Source: Filifactor villosus | Lineage (GTDB): Bacteria; Bacillota; Clostridia; Peptostreptococcales; Filifactoraceae | Length of the DNA stretch: 63,820 nucleotides | NCBI RefSeq assembly: GCF_042652965.1 | Contig: NZ_JBHSHL010000052.1 | Location: 1-63,820, forward strand | Reading direction: 5' to 3' | Shown here: positions 17,368 to 25,917 of the stretch, piece after piece | Layout of the letters: each line of letters begins with the position of its first letter | Numbering within the stretch: the stretch's first letter is position 1 | Translations under genes and position numbers: made by a program | The notes under the pieces: generated by a model | Told to the model about the DNA's origin: nothing | Database searches by the model: none | The model's input: the letters and a program-made list of their open reading frames with translations, nothing else

Positions 17368-17993
17368 TGAGACCGAACTACTCAAAAATAGCCTATGGAG
17401 TATCTTTTTATGCAGAAAACAAAAAGAAGGAAATAGAGCAGCAACAATGTTTTACCGATCTGCTGCGATATTTGCCGGGATACTGGCACATCATCAAAGA
17501 GATGATTATTCTACAGAGAGAACTGGGGGCGGAGGTTGGAGCCCTGCACTGTCATTTAAAAGACTTGTTTGACCAGTTCTTTGTTGATAAGGCAACTTGG
17601 GGGCTATCCCTATGGGAAGAGGAGCTCGGTCTTGATGTGAATCCTAACCGGAATTATGAAGCAAGGCGGGAGTTGATCAAAGCGAAACTTCGGGGTGCTG
17701 CGACCACTACGAGCGAGATGATCCGAATTGTTGCTCGCTCGTTTTCGGGTGGAGAGGTCGAAGTTGTCGAACATAACGATCGCTATACTTTTGAGATAAA
17801 ATTTGTAGGAGTAAAAGGAATCCCGCGGAATATGAATTCTTTCAAGGGGGCTATTGAGGAGATCAAACCGGCACACCTCGCTGTCGAATATTCCTACACT
17901 TACACCGTATGGAAGGAAGTCAAGAGGAAAACCTGGAGCGAATTGTTCAACACCCGAAAAGTTTGGGCCGATATTAAAAACAACGATCTGTAG
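17367..17993 (+). CDS. Phage baseplate/tail protein, XkdU-like (DUF2313)
   Basis: The 208-residue product follows the baseplate J gene and has the YmfQ/XkdU pattern: LLRYLPGYWHIIKEMIILQRELGAEV, then LSLWEEELGLDVNPNRNYEARRELIKAKLRG and TTTSEMIRIVARSF. It links the baseplate to the fibres. It overlaps the upstream gene by ATGA and ends shortly before an AGGAGGTGG site serving the next gene. Confidence 0.88.
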   Translation: MRPNYSKIAYGVSFYAENKKKEIEQQQCFTDLLRYLPGYWHIIKEMIILQRELGAEVGALHCHLKDLFDQFFVDKATWGLSLWEEELGLDVNPNRNYEARRELIKAKLRGAATTTSEMIRIVARSFSGGEVEVVEHNDRYTFEIKFVGVKGIPRNMNSFKGAIEEIKPAHLAVEYSYTYTVWKEVKRKTWSELFNTRKVWADIKNNDL

Positions 17994-18004
17994 GAGGTGG
18001 ACGA

Positions 18005-19057
18005 GTGACTGTATTTTATGAAAAGTTAAATGTCAAGGAAAACAAGGAACTGTATCAAATCGAGGAAGAGATTACTATGCAGTCGGGAAGATACGAGGGT
18101 TTTCTTCAGCACGACAATGCAATCGAGTCCTCGATTGCTCTATACACGGGCAAAAAACTGACGGGAGAGAAGATCGAGAACTTCGTGTTGTCCATCGACG
18201 AGAACTATCCATGGAGGACATTTATCCGAGTTTCATCTGCACATGAAAAATTGTATTTGTCTTACGAGACAATCGGTGATGTTATCGAAGCTGACGATAT
18301 TAATGAACTCCAAAAGGCAGTTATGAAATTGGAGAGGGATATGGTTTCTGTCGATACATCCGCCTTTGTTACGAGCGAGGAATTCAACCGTTTAAAGCAA
18401 TCATCGCTTGAGTCTAAGACTGCCCATATTCAAGCGATTGAAGAAAAAAACGGGCAGACTTCCGGGTTGACAACGTCCAGCTCGTGGCGGGACATTTTGT
18501 ATTTTTGGAATAATGTCGTATCGGGTGGATCCGGATCCGGAGGACTTAATTTTGCATCGCTATTTTTCAAAATGGTTACATTCGAAAAATCGTTCTGGAA
18601 CGCAGGGTTTCAACCTTCAAAGTTGACGGTGTCGGAATTGAGTTTGAAGCTTAAAAACGTGAGGTTACAAGAGATTCCGATACGCAGTGGAATTGAAACG
18701 TTGAACATAAGCACAACATCAAAAATGATCCTGCTTATCTTTAAACAAACCGACGGATACACCTCTTCTCAAGGAGTTTCTCTTGAAAGGTTGCAAACGG
18801 GAGGTGGAGAAAAGTTCCAAATCGCAAAACTTGCGATTGGAGACTATGAGGTCGATTTCAACAAACCGAACAAAACAAGATTAATTACTGAACACATGAA
18901 TGAAATTGGAGAATACAACAACTTAAGTATGAGAGTTTCGGCAAAACAGTTCCTTTATATTTTTCCGGAGACAACACCCGTGACACTTAAAGGACAGGTC
19001 TCCTGGACAAAGACAGAGGGAAAACTCCTAATTTTTGAAACAGACGGATTTCTTTAA
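18005..19057 (+). CDS. Phage tail fibre or tail-collar-like protein
   Basis: The 350-residue product, starting at GTG after AGGAGGTGG, lies in the fibre slot. The first 100 residues look like an attachment region; then comes HIQAIEEKNGQTSGLTTSSSWRDILYFWNN, a glycine/serine hinge (GGSGSGG), and a strand-rich C-terminus likely to form the receptor-binding part. The motif around SGLTTSSSW recurs in the next gene, so the two fibres share a module. The exact receptor is unknown. Confidence 0.72.
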   Translation: MTVFYEKLNVKENKELYQIEEEITMQSGRYEGFLQHDNAIESSIALYTGKKLTGEKIENFVLSIDENYPWRTFIRVSSAHEKLYLSYETIGDVIEADDINELQKAVMKLERDMVSVDTSAFVTSEEFNRLKQSSLESKTAHIQAIEEKNGQTSGLTTSSSWRDILYFWNNVVSGGSGSGGLNFASLFFKMVTFEKSFWNAGFQPSKLTVSELSLKLKNVRLQEIPIRSGIETLNISTTSKMILLIFKQTDGYTSSQGVSLERLQTGGGEKFQIAKLAIGDYEVDFNKPNKTRLITEHMNEIGEYNNLSMRVSAKQFLYIFPETTPVTLKGQVSWTKTEGKLLIFETDGFL

Positions 19058-19072
19058 AAGCGAGGTGAGAAG

Positions 19073-20095
19073 ATGAAGCTAACACAGAGCTTAAAATTGA
19101 AAAAACCGGATTACGAGGATATTGCGGATATCGAACAGCTCAATGAAAACATGGACATTTTAGATCGAGAGGTGAGCAAAAAGGCGAGCAACTCAGAGGT
19201 TGAGCTTAAGCTCAACGAAAAGGCGCCCGCAGATCACGCTCATACCGAATATTTGCAAAAAACGGCGCGAACTCAAGAACTTGAAACGCTCGAAGCGTTG
19301 ATTGACAAAAAAGCCGCAGCCGCATCCATTTATTCTAAAAGTGATATCGATCGCATGCTTAGAGAACTCAAAGCGCAGGGCATTACGGCGGAGCAGGTGG
19401 CTCAGCTTATTACCGCTCAACAGATCCTTCAGAAATTGAAGAAAGTACACGGCCCAGGGTCAGGATTAGAAGCGGCGTCAGTCAGATGGACCGGAGTGAC
19501 AGAAAAACCGTCCTCGTTTCCGCCCACGACTCATACCCACGACTACTTGGGTCGGACGGCAAAGGCGGCAGACAGCGAGTTGTTGGACGGACACGACAGC
19601 ACATATTTCGCTACGGCCACAAGGGTGGAACAGCTTTTTCAATTGTCGGCTAATGGTAAACAAGCCCACATTAGTCGAATTAATTCTTTATTAGGCTACA
19701 ACAGCGGGCTTACAACAAATAACTCTTGGGGCGACATCAACTGGTGGTGGGAAAACAAAGTGCTACCACACAAAGAAGTCGTTTCGATTTCCCAAACAAC
19801 AGCAGATGGAGCAACATGGAAGGGCCATATATTTAACGTGCAGTGCAGTTCCTCTCAAAAGAGTTGGAGCACTCCGTTGTCGAAAATGTATGCCGTGATT
19901 ATTGACAAGAAAGTAATTCCGATTATCACGGGTGAGGGGATCTCTGCCGCAACAGAAGTGGTTGTCGGGCAAAATGTTTTCAGCGTGTACATTGACACTG
20001 ACTCGTTCAGTTCGACTCTGTACTTCCTGTATAAAACGGGAATTGTAACAAGCTGGACGACAATTCCTGTGCCGGCGAAAGTGTTGAAATTATAA
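19073..20095 (+). CDS. Phage tail fibre protein with histidine-rich repeats
   Basis: The 340-residue protein starts with the SLKLKKPDYEDIADIEQLNENMDILD motif common at the N-terminus of clostridial tail fibres. Histidine-rich repeats typical of trimeric fibres follow (DHAHTEYLQKTA, THTHDYLGRTAKAADSELLDGHDSTYF). A second part contains NSLLGYNSGLTTNNSWGDINWWWEN, shared with the upstream fibre, and a strand-rich tip. It probably binds the host surface. The ATG follows GAGGTGAG. Confidence 0.82.
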   Translation: MKLTQSLKLKKPDYEDIADIEQLNENMDILDREVSKKASNSEVELKLNEKAPADHAHTEYLQKTARTQELETLEALIDKKAAAASIYSKSDIDRMLRELKAQGITAEQVAQLITAQQILQKLKKVHGPGSGLEAASVRWTGVTEKPSSFPPTTHTHDYLGRTAKAADSELLDGHDSTYFATATRVEQLFQLSANGKQAHISRINSLLGYNSGLTTNNSWGDINWWWENKVLPHKEVVSISQTTADGATWKGHIFNVQCSSSQKSWSTPLSKMYAVIIDKKVIPIITGEGISAATEVVVGQNVFSVYIDTDSFSSTLYFLYKTGIVTSWTTIPVPAKVLKL

Positions 20096-20114
20096 AACGG
20101 AGGGAGACAAAACT

Positions 20115-20426
20115 ATGAAGATTTTAATTACAAGCATGACATCTGAAAAAGGGAAGAGTGTAGTTCAATCTCAAATCTTACCGAAGGAAACCGAAAATAT
20201 TCTGCATGAAGTGATTGAAGTCGCTGAAATTGAAGAAAAAGAAGGCTACTTTAAGGAGCTTGTATATGACAATAAGATGAAAAAATATAAGTTTGAGTAC
20301 AAGGAGATCCCGAAAACTTCTGATCAAGAACAAGAAGAAAGAATCAAAGTTCTTGAAAAAGCACTCGCAGAGGCACTTAAAGACAAAAAAGAGGATATTA
20401 TCAGCGAAGAACTCGGGGGTCTATAA
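20115..20426 (+). CDS. Small phage protein after the tail fibres (fibre accessory)
   Basis: The 103-residue product begins MKILITSMTSEKGKSVVQSQI, has a strand part with YDNKMKKYKFEYKEIP, and ends in a charged helix (EERIKVLEKALAEALKDKKED). Proteins of this size and pattern follow fibre genes in PBSX-like phages, sometimes as fibre chaperones. No specific family is certain. GGAGGGAG precedes the ATG. Confidence 0.62.
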   Translation: MKILITSMTSEKGKSVVQSQILPKETENILHEVIEVAEIEEKEGYFKELVYDNKMKKYKFEYKEIPKTSDQEQEERIKVLEKALAEALKDKKEDIISEELGGL

Positions 20427-20505
20427 AAAGATATTAAACTGCTTTGAAAGGGGTTTGATATAAATGCTAATTCGATTTTTTAAAATAATGATGGAGGTAA
20501 TTCAA

Positions 20506-20703
20506 ATGGCAAAAAAACCTAAAAGTGAACTATCTGGAAGACTTCAGTTACTAATCAACCAGGATGCGCTCGAGATTGCTTTAAAAGCGATAACTATCGA
20601 TGATACGGTCAATCATGCCGTATATAGAGAGTATGTTCTTGAGGAGTGTGAGCACACCTATCGGTGTGATGGCTTCGGAAATCCACTACCGGAAAATCCA
20701 TAA
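20506..20703 (+). CDS. Small phage hypothetical protein
   Basis: The 65-residue product starts at the ATG after GATGGAGG; an upstream ATG at 20464 would add 14 residues but has a poorer site. It ends CEHTYRCDGFGNPLPENP, with two cysteines. I do not recognise it. It is the last gene before the strong late terminator, so it belongs to the tail operon. Confidence 0.58.
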   Translation: MAKKPKSELSGRLQLLINQDALEIALKAITIDDTVNHAVYREYVLEECEHTYRCDGFGNPLPENP

Positions 20704-20712
20704 AAAAATAGC

Positions 20713-20759
20713 AAAAAAAGAGCAGTAAAGAGTAATGAATTCTTTATTGCTCTTTTTTT
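20713..20759 (+). terminator. Strong intrinsic terminator at the end of the tail operon
   Basis: A stem of about 15 pairs (AAAGAGCAGTAAAGA against TCTTTATTGCTCTTT) with one mismatch is followed by a run of T. It closes the late structural operon. The A run on the 5' side also makes it usable from the other strand. Confidence 0.9.
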
Positions 20760-20798
20760 AACCTCAAAAAGAACATATGTTCAAAGAAAGGAGACACA

Positions 20799-21554
20799 AT
20801 GATAATAAAACCACCAATCTCCCGCCTGGGAGGGAAATCAAGGTTAAAGGAGACAATTATTTCGATGTTGCCGGAGCACGATTGTTATGTAGAAGTGTCC
20901 GCGGGTGCTGCATGGGTCTATTTTTCGAAGGACCCTTCTGCAGTGGAAGTAGTAAATGACAAAGATGAGGAGCTAATCAATCTCTTTAAAGTCTTGAAAT
21001 ATCACGAAAAGGAGCTTGAAAGGCTTTTGAACTATGAGTTCAGTGCAAGGGATAGTTTTGAAAGATACAAGCAAGATAAGCGATTTAAAGAGAATATGAC
21101 AGATATCCAGAGAGCTGTCCGTTTCCTCTATTTGATATCTCAATCTTTTGCCAGCCGAGGAAATACCTACGGATATGCTCCGTCAAAAATTCCTTCACAG
21201 AAGATATTTCAAGAATCTTTCAAAGAGGTTCACGAGCGTTTAAAGAACACCTATGTAGAAAACTTAGATTTTGAGACTGTTATAGAGAAATATGATCGAG
21301 AATATACAGTATTCTTCTGCGATCCGCCCTATATCGACGTAACCGGATATGAAGTTGAGTTTAAAAAAGATGATCACGTCCGGTTAGCTGAAACTTTACA
21401 CCGTGCAAAAGGCAAGTTTCTACTAACCATCAATGACCATCCTCTCTCGCGTCAATTATATCATAATTACAGAATAAAAGAAGTAGAAACGATGTATTCC
21501 GCTTCAAAAACTTCCAATAAAAAAGTGAAGGAGCTGATCATAACCAACTATTAA
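20799..21554 (+). CDS. D12-class DNA adenine N6-methyltransferase (Dam-like)
   Basis: The 251-residue protein has the Dam/D12 class order: motif X-like KPPISRLGGKSRL at the N-terminus binding AdoMet, a central helical region with YLISQSFASRGNTYG, and the catalytic motif DPPY at about residue 175 within VFFCDPPYIDVTGY. It methylates adenine in DNA. It lies after the late terminator and near the predicted prophage end, with no partner endonuclease, so it probably protects phage DNA or changes its expression. GAAAGGAG precedes the ATG. Confidence 0.9.
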   Translation: MIIKPPISRLGGKSRLKETIISMLPEHDCYVEVSAGAAWVYFSKDPSAVEVVNDKDEELINLFKVLKYHEKELERLLNYEFSARDSFERYKQDKRFKENMTDIQRAVRFLYLISQSFASRGNTYGYAPSKIPSQKIFQESFKEVHERLKNTYVENLDFETVIEKYDREYTVFFCDPPYIDVTGYEVEFKKDDHVRLAETLHRAKGKFLLTINDHPLSRQLYHNYRIKEVETMYSASKTSNKKVKELIITNY

Positions 21555-21557
21555 TTA

Positions 21558-21596
21558 TGAAAGATCATCTTTCAAAAAATCTTTCATAATCTTTCA
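21558..21596. repeat. Four TGAAAGAT octamers near the prophage right end
   Basis: TGAAAGAT lies at 21558 on the plus strand; its complement ATCTTTCA lies at 21567, 21579 and 21589. The first two form a palindrome with a one-base centre and the rest are spaced about one helical turn apart. The same octamer forms the array at 770-960. Confidence 0.65.
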
Positions 21597-21600
21597 CAAA

Positions 21601-21671
21601 AAAAGCGCCCTAAAATTCGCTTTATTTATACTCAAAATCGACTATAATATAAAGAAGAAAAGAGCGCTTTT
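21601..21671 (+). promoter_or_regulatory. Inverted repeat enclosing a promoter-like TATAAT
   Basis: AAAAGCGC (21601-21608) is the complement of GCGCTTTT (21664-21671). Between them is TATAAT at 21643-21648, just upstream of the small membrane protein gene. The repeat could be a regulator site or, if paired, the end of an untranslated leader. No good -35 is seen. Confidence 0.4.
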
Positions 21672-21674
21672 TTT

Positions 21675-21893
21675 GTGAAAATCGCATTGCCAACTAAAAT
21701 GCAAAATTTTGCCAAGAATATTGCACGGCTACAATTTGAAACAATGGGAAAAGATCAAATTTTAATGAATGTATTGTCAACATTTTTGGTAAGTAATATA
21801 CCGACAATAGTTTTGCTAACTTTATATTTTGGAATTAGAGAGAGAATGAAAATACGCTCTGAAATTGATAAAATGAATATCAAAGACTTATAA
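21675..21893 (+). CDS. Small single-span membrane protein at the prophage edge
   Basis: The 72-residue product starts at GTG and has one hydrophobic segment (NVLSTFLVSNIPTIVLLTLYFGI) followed by a positive stretch (RERMKIRSEIDKM). It could be a small holin-like or regulatory membrane peptide. I do not recognise a family. No endolysin gene stands beside it, so a lysis role is weakly supported. Confidence 0.5.
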   Translation: MKIALPTKMQNFAKNIARLQFETMGKDQILMNVLSTFLVSNIPTIVLLTLYFGIRERMKIRSEIDKMNIKDL

Positions 21894-22263
21894 GTAAATG
21901 ATTTAACCAATAACATTTAGAAACAGTAGATCGAATAGGTTTACTGTTTCTTTGTTGTTCAAATTCCAAAAGAAAAAGCGTCCATAAATATATTAAGATA
22001 GTACTTGACAAAACACTCCCTGGATGTTAAGTATGGATTATGGATAATTCTACTTCATATACTGATTCCATTTTATTCAGTGATATTCTGATGGTAATTA
22101 TATAAATAATTCCATGTTATCTGATAGACATATGTAAATATGGGAATGAACGTTGTTGCGAATCATTTAAAAATCGTAAAAATTAGAAGAATACTAAGAC
22201 AAGCTTAAGGAATCATAAGTTAAGTGATATAGAATCTATGTAGTGTAGATATTAGGAGGGCTG
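21894..22263. other. AT-rich intergenic region with a direct-repeat arm
   Basis: No gene is seen. At 22000-22023 lies a 24-base sequence starting AGTACTTGACAAAAC that recurs at 25075-25098 with two differences, on the far side of the ABC transporter pair. It contains TTGACA and may act as a -35 element. GGAGGG at 22255 serves the next gene. Confidence 0.55.
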
Positions 22264-23019
22264 ATGAAAATGAATAAAATAGAAATTTGTAATTTAAAGA
22301 AATCAGTGGGAGAGAGAAACTCTTCCAAAAATATCTTATCCGACATCACTTTAACTATTTTAGAAGGTGAAATTTTTTGTATCATGGGATCATCTGGGAG
22401 CGGAAAAAGTACATTGCTTCGCATACTGGGGGGAATGGACAACATAAGTGGAGGAGAGGTTGAATTTTTTGGGAGAAAGATGTCTTGTTTTAGGGAGGGC
22501 GACTATGAAAATCATCGTAGGGAAGATGTGGGCTATATTTTTCAAGATTTTAATCTATTAGAAGGTTTGACAATTAAAGAAAACATCATTCTGCCATTGA
22601 CTCTAAATCAAAATTATAAATTGGAATTAATAGAGGAAAGGTATAAAAAAATCTCAAATTACTTAGATATAGAAAGATTTCAAAATAATATGCCGGATAC
22701 GGTGTCAGGCGGTGAACAGCAAAGGGCTGCGATTGCTCGTGCTGTTATAAAATATCCTAAAGTTGTTCTGGCAGATGAGCCAACAGGAAGTCTTGATCGT
22801 GTGAACACAAAATTATTTTTAAAAATGATTAAAGCCGTAAATGCTGATTTTAATACCTCTGTAATATTGGTTACTCATGATACATTTGTAGCCAGTAACT
22901 GCGATAAAGTAGCGTTTCTCGAAGAGGGAAAAATTAAGAACGTTTTATGTAAAACTGATTTTCCGAAAAATTTCCATGAAGAAATTATAAAAATATTTAC
23001 AGACACAGAAGAGAGGTGA
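22264..23019 (+). CDS. ABC transporter ATPase, BceA-like (peptide resistance)
   Basis: The 251-residue ATPase has Walker A GSSGSGKST, Q-loop in YIFQDFNLL, signature SGGEQQR and Walker B VVLADEPTGSLD, the pattern of MacB/BceA-type ATPases. With the next gene it forms a two-gene transporter of the type that frees cells from antimicrobial peptides. Two starts (22264, 22270) are close; GGAGGG precedes the first. Base composition is clearly more AT-rich than flanking prophage and chromosome genes. No two-component system is adjacent. Confidence 0.9.
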   Translation: MKMNKIEICNLKKSVGERNSSKNILSDITLTILEGEIFCIMGSSGSGKSTLLRILGGMDNISGGEVEFFGRKMSCFREGDYENHRREDVGYIFQDFNLLEGLTIKENIILPLTLNQNYKLELIEERYKKISNYLDIERFQNNMPDTVSGGEQQRAAIARAVIKYPKVVLADEPTGSLDRVNTKLFLKMIKAVNADFNTSVILVTHDTFVASNCDKVAFLEEGKIKNVLCKTDFPKNFHEEIIKIFTDTEER

Positions 23020-23024
23020 TCTGA

Positions 23025-24917
23025 ATGAATACCGAGCTAAATAAAATATTTGACTTTAGAAAACACTATAATTCGTTCTTGCTGTTCAGTGTTTTGGTTG
23101 CCGTATTTCATATGTTCATACAGCTTAATTTTAATAGCGGTGTCATGAATATTATGAGTGAAGTAGAATATACAATACCTGTATGGTTTACATCGTTAAA
23201 TATAATTATGGTACTGTTTTTGTTTATATATCAATATTATCTTAGTGCATATATTTTTGATGAACAGGTAAAAAGCTATGGGATTTTATTTGGAATGGGT
23301 GTCGACAGAAAAACTTTTTGTAAATTTTTATATAAAAAATGGTGCTATTTTTTCTTTATCTCTGTAATTGGCGGAATTATATTGGGAACAATTATGTATG
23401 TACTTGTTTTTAACCTACTTGAGATAAATAACGATAGCCCTATAAAAGATATGTCCATTGGGGGATATATCTTAACCTTTGTTATTGTTTTTATAACATA
23501 TATTATTAATATATTTCTTAGAATTCGATTTGTCCGATTAGCTAATATCTATAGATTACTTTGTTATGAAAGAAAAGAGAAAAAAACAAAATATCCCCAA
23601 ATATGTGCTTTGTTGGGGATAATGTTTATTTCTATAGGGATCTATTTTCTAAGGGTTTATCAAACGAATTCATATGGGCTACTGAATGCATTAGTACCTA
23701 TAGTTTGTTTTGTTTTTTCAGCATACCTACTGATTATTAGTTTTTCAACATGGTATGAACAAATCATATCTTTTTTTACAAAAAAATACCTGAAAAGACT
23801 ATTCTTTCTTTCTCAGCTAAGAGTGGATTACAAGAAATATTCCAAGCTGTTGATTTTGTGTGCAATAAGTATTATTTTAGGTCTATATATTTTGTTTATG
23901 AATCTCTTTATGGTAATAGCGCCTGAAAATTACGATGTTGAAAATCCTTATGATTTTATTGTAACTATAGGAGATATTACAAATCATGATATAGCAAACA
24001 TACAAAAATTTGAACAAAATTTTTTGGATTTGATTCAAAAATCTCGATTAATAGACCTTCAAGAAGCAAAAATTAAGTGGGAAAATAATATCTACGATTA
24101 TCCCATAAATATTATGCCGGAAAAAAGCTATCGTGAGTTGACAGGGAAAACATTAGATATTTCCAATGATGAGGTTGTAGTATTAACACAAATGAATAAG
24201 GAGACTTACTCTATCGGTATTTCAGAAACGAATGGAGTAGAATGGGGATTTCAACCTATTGGAAATACTCAAGCAGATATAAATGAAACAATATATCAAT
24301 TTAAAATTGTAAAGGAGATATGGGAGGAAGTATACAATATAGAAAAACAAGACAAGAGAACCTATATAATTTCTGATCAGTATTATGAAAAAGTGCTACA
24401 TGATGGAGGAAAAAAGCAAGTCAAATACTTTGTTGAAATTAAAGAAGAAATTCAAGAACAACAATTAAAACTTATTTATTCAGAAATCGAAAAACTTGGA
24501 GATCATATAATAGTCAAATCAAATGTGTTAAATTCAAGGAAAGATCAGAAATACATGGTTTCTATACTGCTATTTATTCCAACTGTTTTGATTTTTATTG
24601 CATTATCCGGTTTAATTACATTGAGGATAGGACAAAACCACAGAAAAAACAAGTTTAAATATAAACGATTGCTCTATCTTGGTTATACAAATCAGCAGAT
24701 TTGTTTTGAATTAAAGAGAGAGATCTTTACATTGTTTGTCATTCCTTTGACAACGGGAACAATATTGTCGGTGGTGTATACCCTTTTTTCAGTAAGACAA
24801 ATAGAGGGTGTTTTACTGGTTATTATAGGGGCGATAATATTTATATTCTCTTGTATAGAGTATATGTTCTATAAATTGACTATTAAAAAGGCATATAAAA
24901 GTATTTTTTATCGATGA
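23025..24917 (+). CDS. ABC transporter permease, BceB-like (FtsX domain)
   Basis: The 630-residue membrane protein starts five bases after the ATPase gene. It has about ten predicted spans: four near the N-terminus (including LLFSVLVAVFHMFIQ), further ones near 190-310, and the last three after residue 510. A large extracellular segment of about 200 residues (roughly 305-510) lies between spans, as in BceB proteins where it senses or binds peptides. Codon use is AT-rich like its partner, which suggests transfer as a unit. Confidence 0.88.
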   Translation: MNTELNKIFDFRKHYNSFLLFSVLVAVFHMFIQLNFNSGVMNIMSEVEYTIPVWFTSLNIIMVLFLFIYQYYLSAYIFDEQVKSYGILFGMGVDRKTFCKFLYKKWCYFFFISVIGGIILGTIMYVLVFNLLEINNDSPIKDMSIGGYILTFVIVFITYIINIFLRIRFVRLANIYRLLCYERKEKKTKYPQICALLGIMFISIGIYFLRVYQTNSYGLLNALVPIVCFVFSAYLLIISFSTWYEQIISFFTKKYLKRLFFLSQLRVDYKKYSKLLILCAISIILGLYILFMNLFMVIAPENYDVENPYDFIVTIGDITNHDIANIQKFEQNFLDLIQKSRLIDLQEAKIKWENNIYDYPINIMPEKSYRELTGKTLDISNDEVVVLTQMNKETYSIGISETNGVEWGFQPIGNTQADINETIYQFKIVKEIWEEVYNIEKQDKRTYIISDQYYEKVLHDGGKKQVKYFVEIKEEIQEQQLKLIYSEIEKLGDHIIVKSNVLNSRKDQKYMVSILLFIPTVLIFIALSGLITLRIGQNHRKNKFKYKRLLYLGYTNQQICFELKREIFTLFVIPLTTGTILSVVYTLFSVRQIEGVLLVIIGAIIFIFSCIEYMFYKLTIKKAYKSIFYR

Positions 24918-25074
24918 GAAAATAGATTGTAAAAACTATATCTTCTGCTAATGAAAAAAAGTTTAATTTATAGAGGTATGTCGTCCAATAATACAATCGG
25001 CGAATAGATGAATCTAAAAACACAAAAGATACGTTAGTCGAAATGAACCCAAAAAATTATCAATAAATCAAAAA

Positions 25075-25098
25075 AGTACTTGACAAAACGCTCTCTGG
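25075..25098 (+). repeat. Direct-repeat arm downstream of the BceAB-like pair
   Basis: Twenty-two of 24 bases match the sequence at 22000-22023, in the same orientation. The two arms bracket the AT-rich transporter genes. Confidence 0.6.
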
Positions 25099-25151
25099 TA
25101 CGAAGATTCATCGCTTGCTGTTTATATACATTCATTCAACACCTCTAATAC

Positions 25152-25259
25152 TACTATTCTTTTGAATAGTGGATATAAACAATCTGTGCCCCATAGAAGA
25201 CAACATAGTTTTTTGTCATCGAAAAATAGATATATCCACACTTCTATTGAAAAATAGTA
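25152..25259 (+). repeat. R1 repeat copy (MITE-like, 108 bp)
   Basis: This copy starts TACTATTCTTTTGAATAGTG and ends with TTGAAAAATAGTA. The ends are imperfect inverted repeats, with GTGGATATA near the left and TATATCCAC near the right as a perfect nine-base pair set. No coding capacity. Near-identical copies lie at 25711 and 40121. Confidence 0.85.
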
Positions 25260-25272
25260 TAAATACTATAAA

Positions 25273-25408
25273 AACACCACACAAAGGTACACTGCTCATT
25301 TTCCTTTGAATTGGATAAAATACAAAAGTTCCTCGGATCAACAGGCTCAAAAATTTCTTCCTTGATAAAAAATGGATGGTATACAGATTTTTCAAATTGT
25401 TCGGTATT
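25273..25408 (+). repeat. R2 repeat copy (degenerate)
   Basis: The block contains CACACAAAGG, then TTTTCCTTTGAATT, TACAAAAGTT and a late TTTTTCAAATTGTTCGGTATT. It is a diverged member of the R2 family best seen at 43603-43722. It lies between two R1 copies. Confidence 0.55.
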
Positions 25409-25462
25409 GCTCTCGCATATACATGCTCTCTCCATGCTGTATATTCTATAATCGACATTTCA

Positions 25463-25573
25463 TACTATTATTCCTTTGAATTGTTGATATAATAAATCTA
25501 TGACGCATAGAAGATAAATTAACTTTTCGTTGTCAAAAAATAAATATATCCACACTTTTATTGGAGAATCATA
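25463..25573 (+). repeat. R1 repeat copy (diverged)
   Basis: It keeps the R1 frame: TACTATTATTCCTTTGAATT, GACGCATAGAAGATAAAT, TTTTCGTTGTCAAAAAATA and ATATATCCACACTTTTATTG. The copy is older than those at 25152 and 25711. Confidence 0.75.
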
Positions 25574-25710
25574 TCAATCAATACTTTGTACAACAAACAT
25601 ATCACCCCATATATTCAAAGAGCATTTGCTATGTCAATTATGACTTTAGCAAATGCTCTTTTATATTTCATACAGTATTCTTATCTATTTCTTGGACACC
25701 TTATATATGA

Positions 25711-25821
25711 TACTCCTATTCTTTTGAATAGTGGATATAAACAATCTGTGCCCCATAGAAGACAACATAGTTTTTCGTCATCGAAAAATAGATATATCCA
25801 CACTTCTATTGAAAAATAGTA
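25711..25821 (+). repeat. R1 repeat copy (near-identical)
   Basis: Apart from the first few bases (TACTCCTATT) it is almost identical to the copy at 25152, in the same orientation and about 560 bp away. High identity suggests recent movement or gene conversion. Confidence 0.85.
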
Positions 25822-25917
25822 TGACCAATTAGAAATTTCAACCGGTGTACCGACACATCCCTATCAATTTCAACTATGCTGCCAATCTTTCGCCGTTGTA
25901 ATAAGGATGTAAGATAA

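Noticed and set aside
18005..20426. Diversity-generating retroelement acting on the tail fibres
   Set aside because: No reverse transcriptase or template repeat is seen nearby, and the shared fibre motif is not adenine-biased in the expected way.
25216..25458. Short open frames in the repeat cluster on both strands
   Set aside because: They lie inside R1 and R2 repeats and recur with them, without ribosome binding sites.
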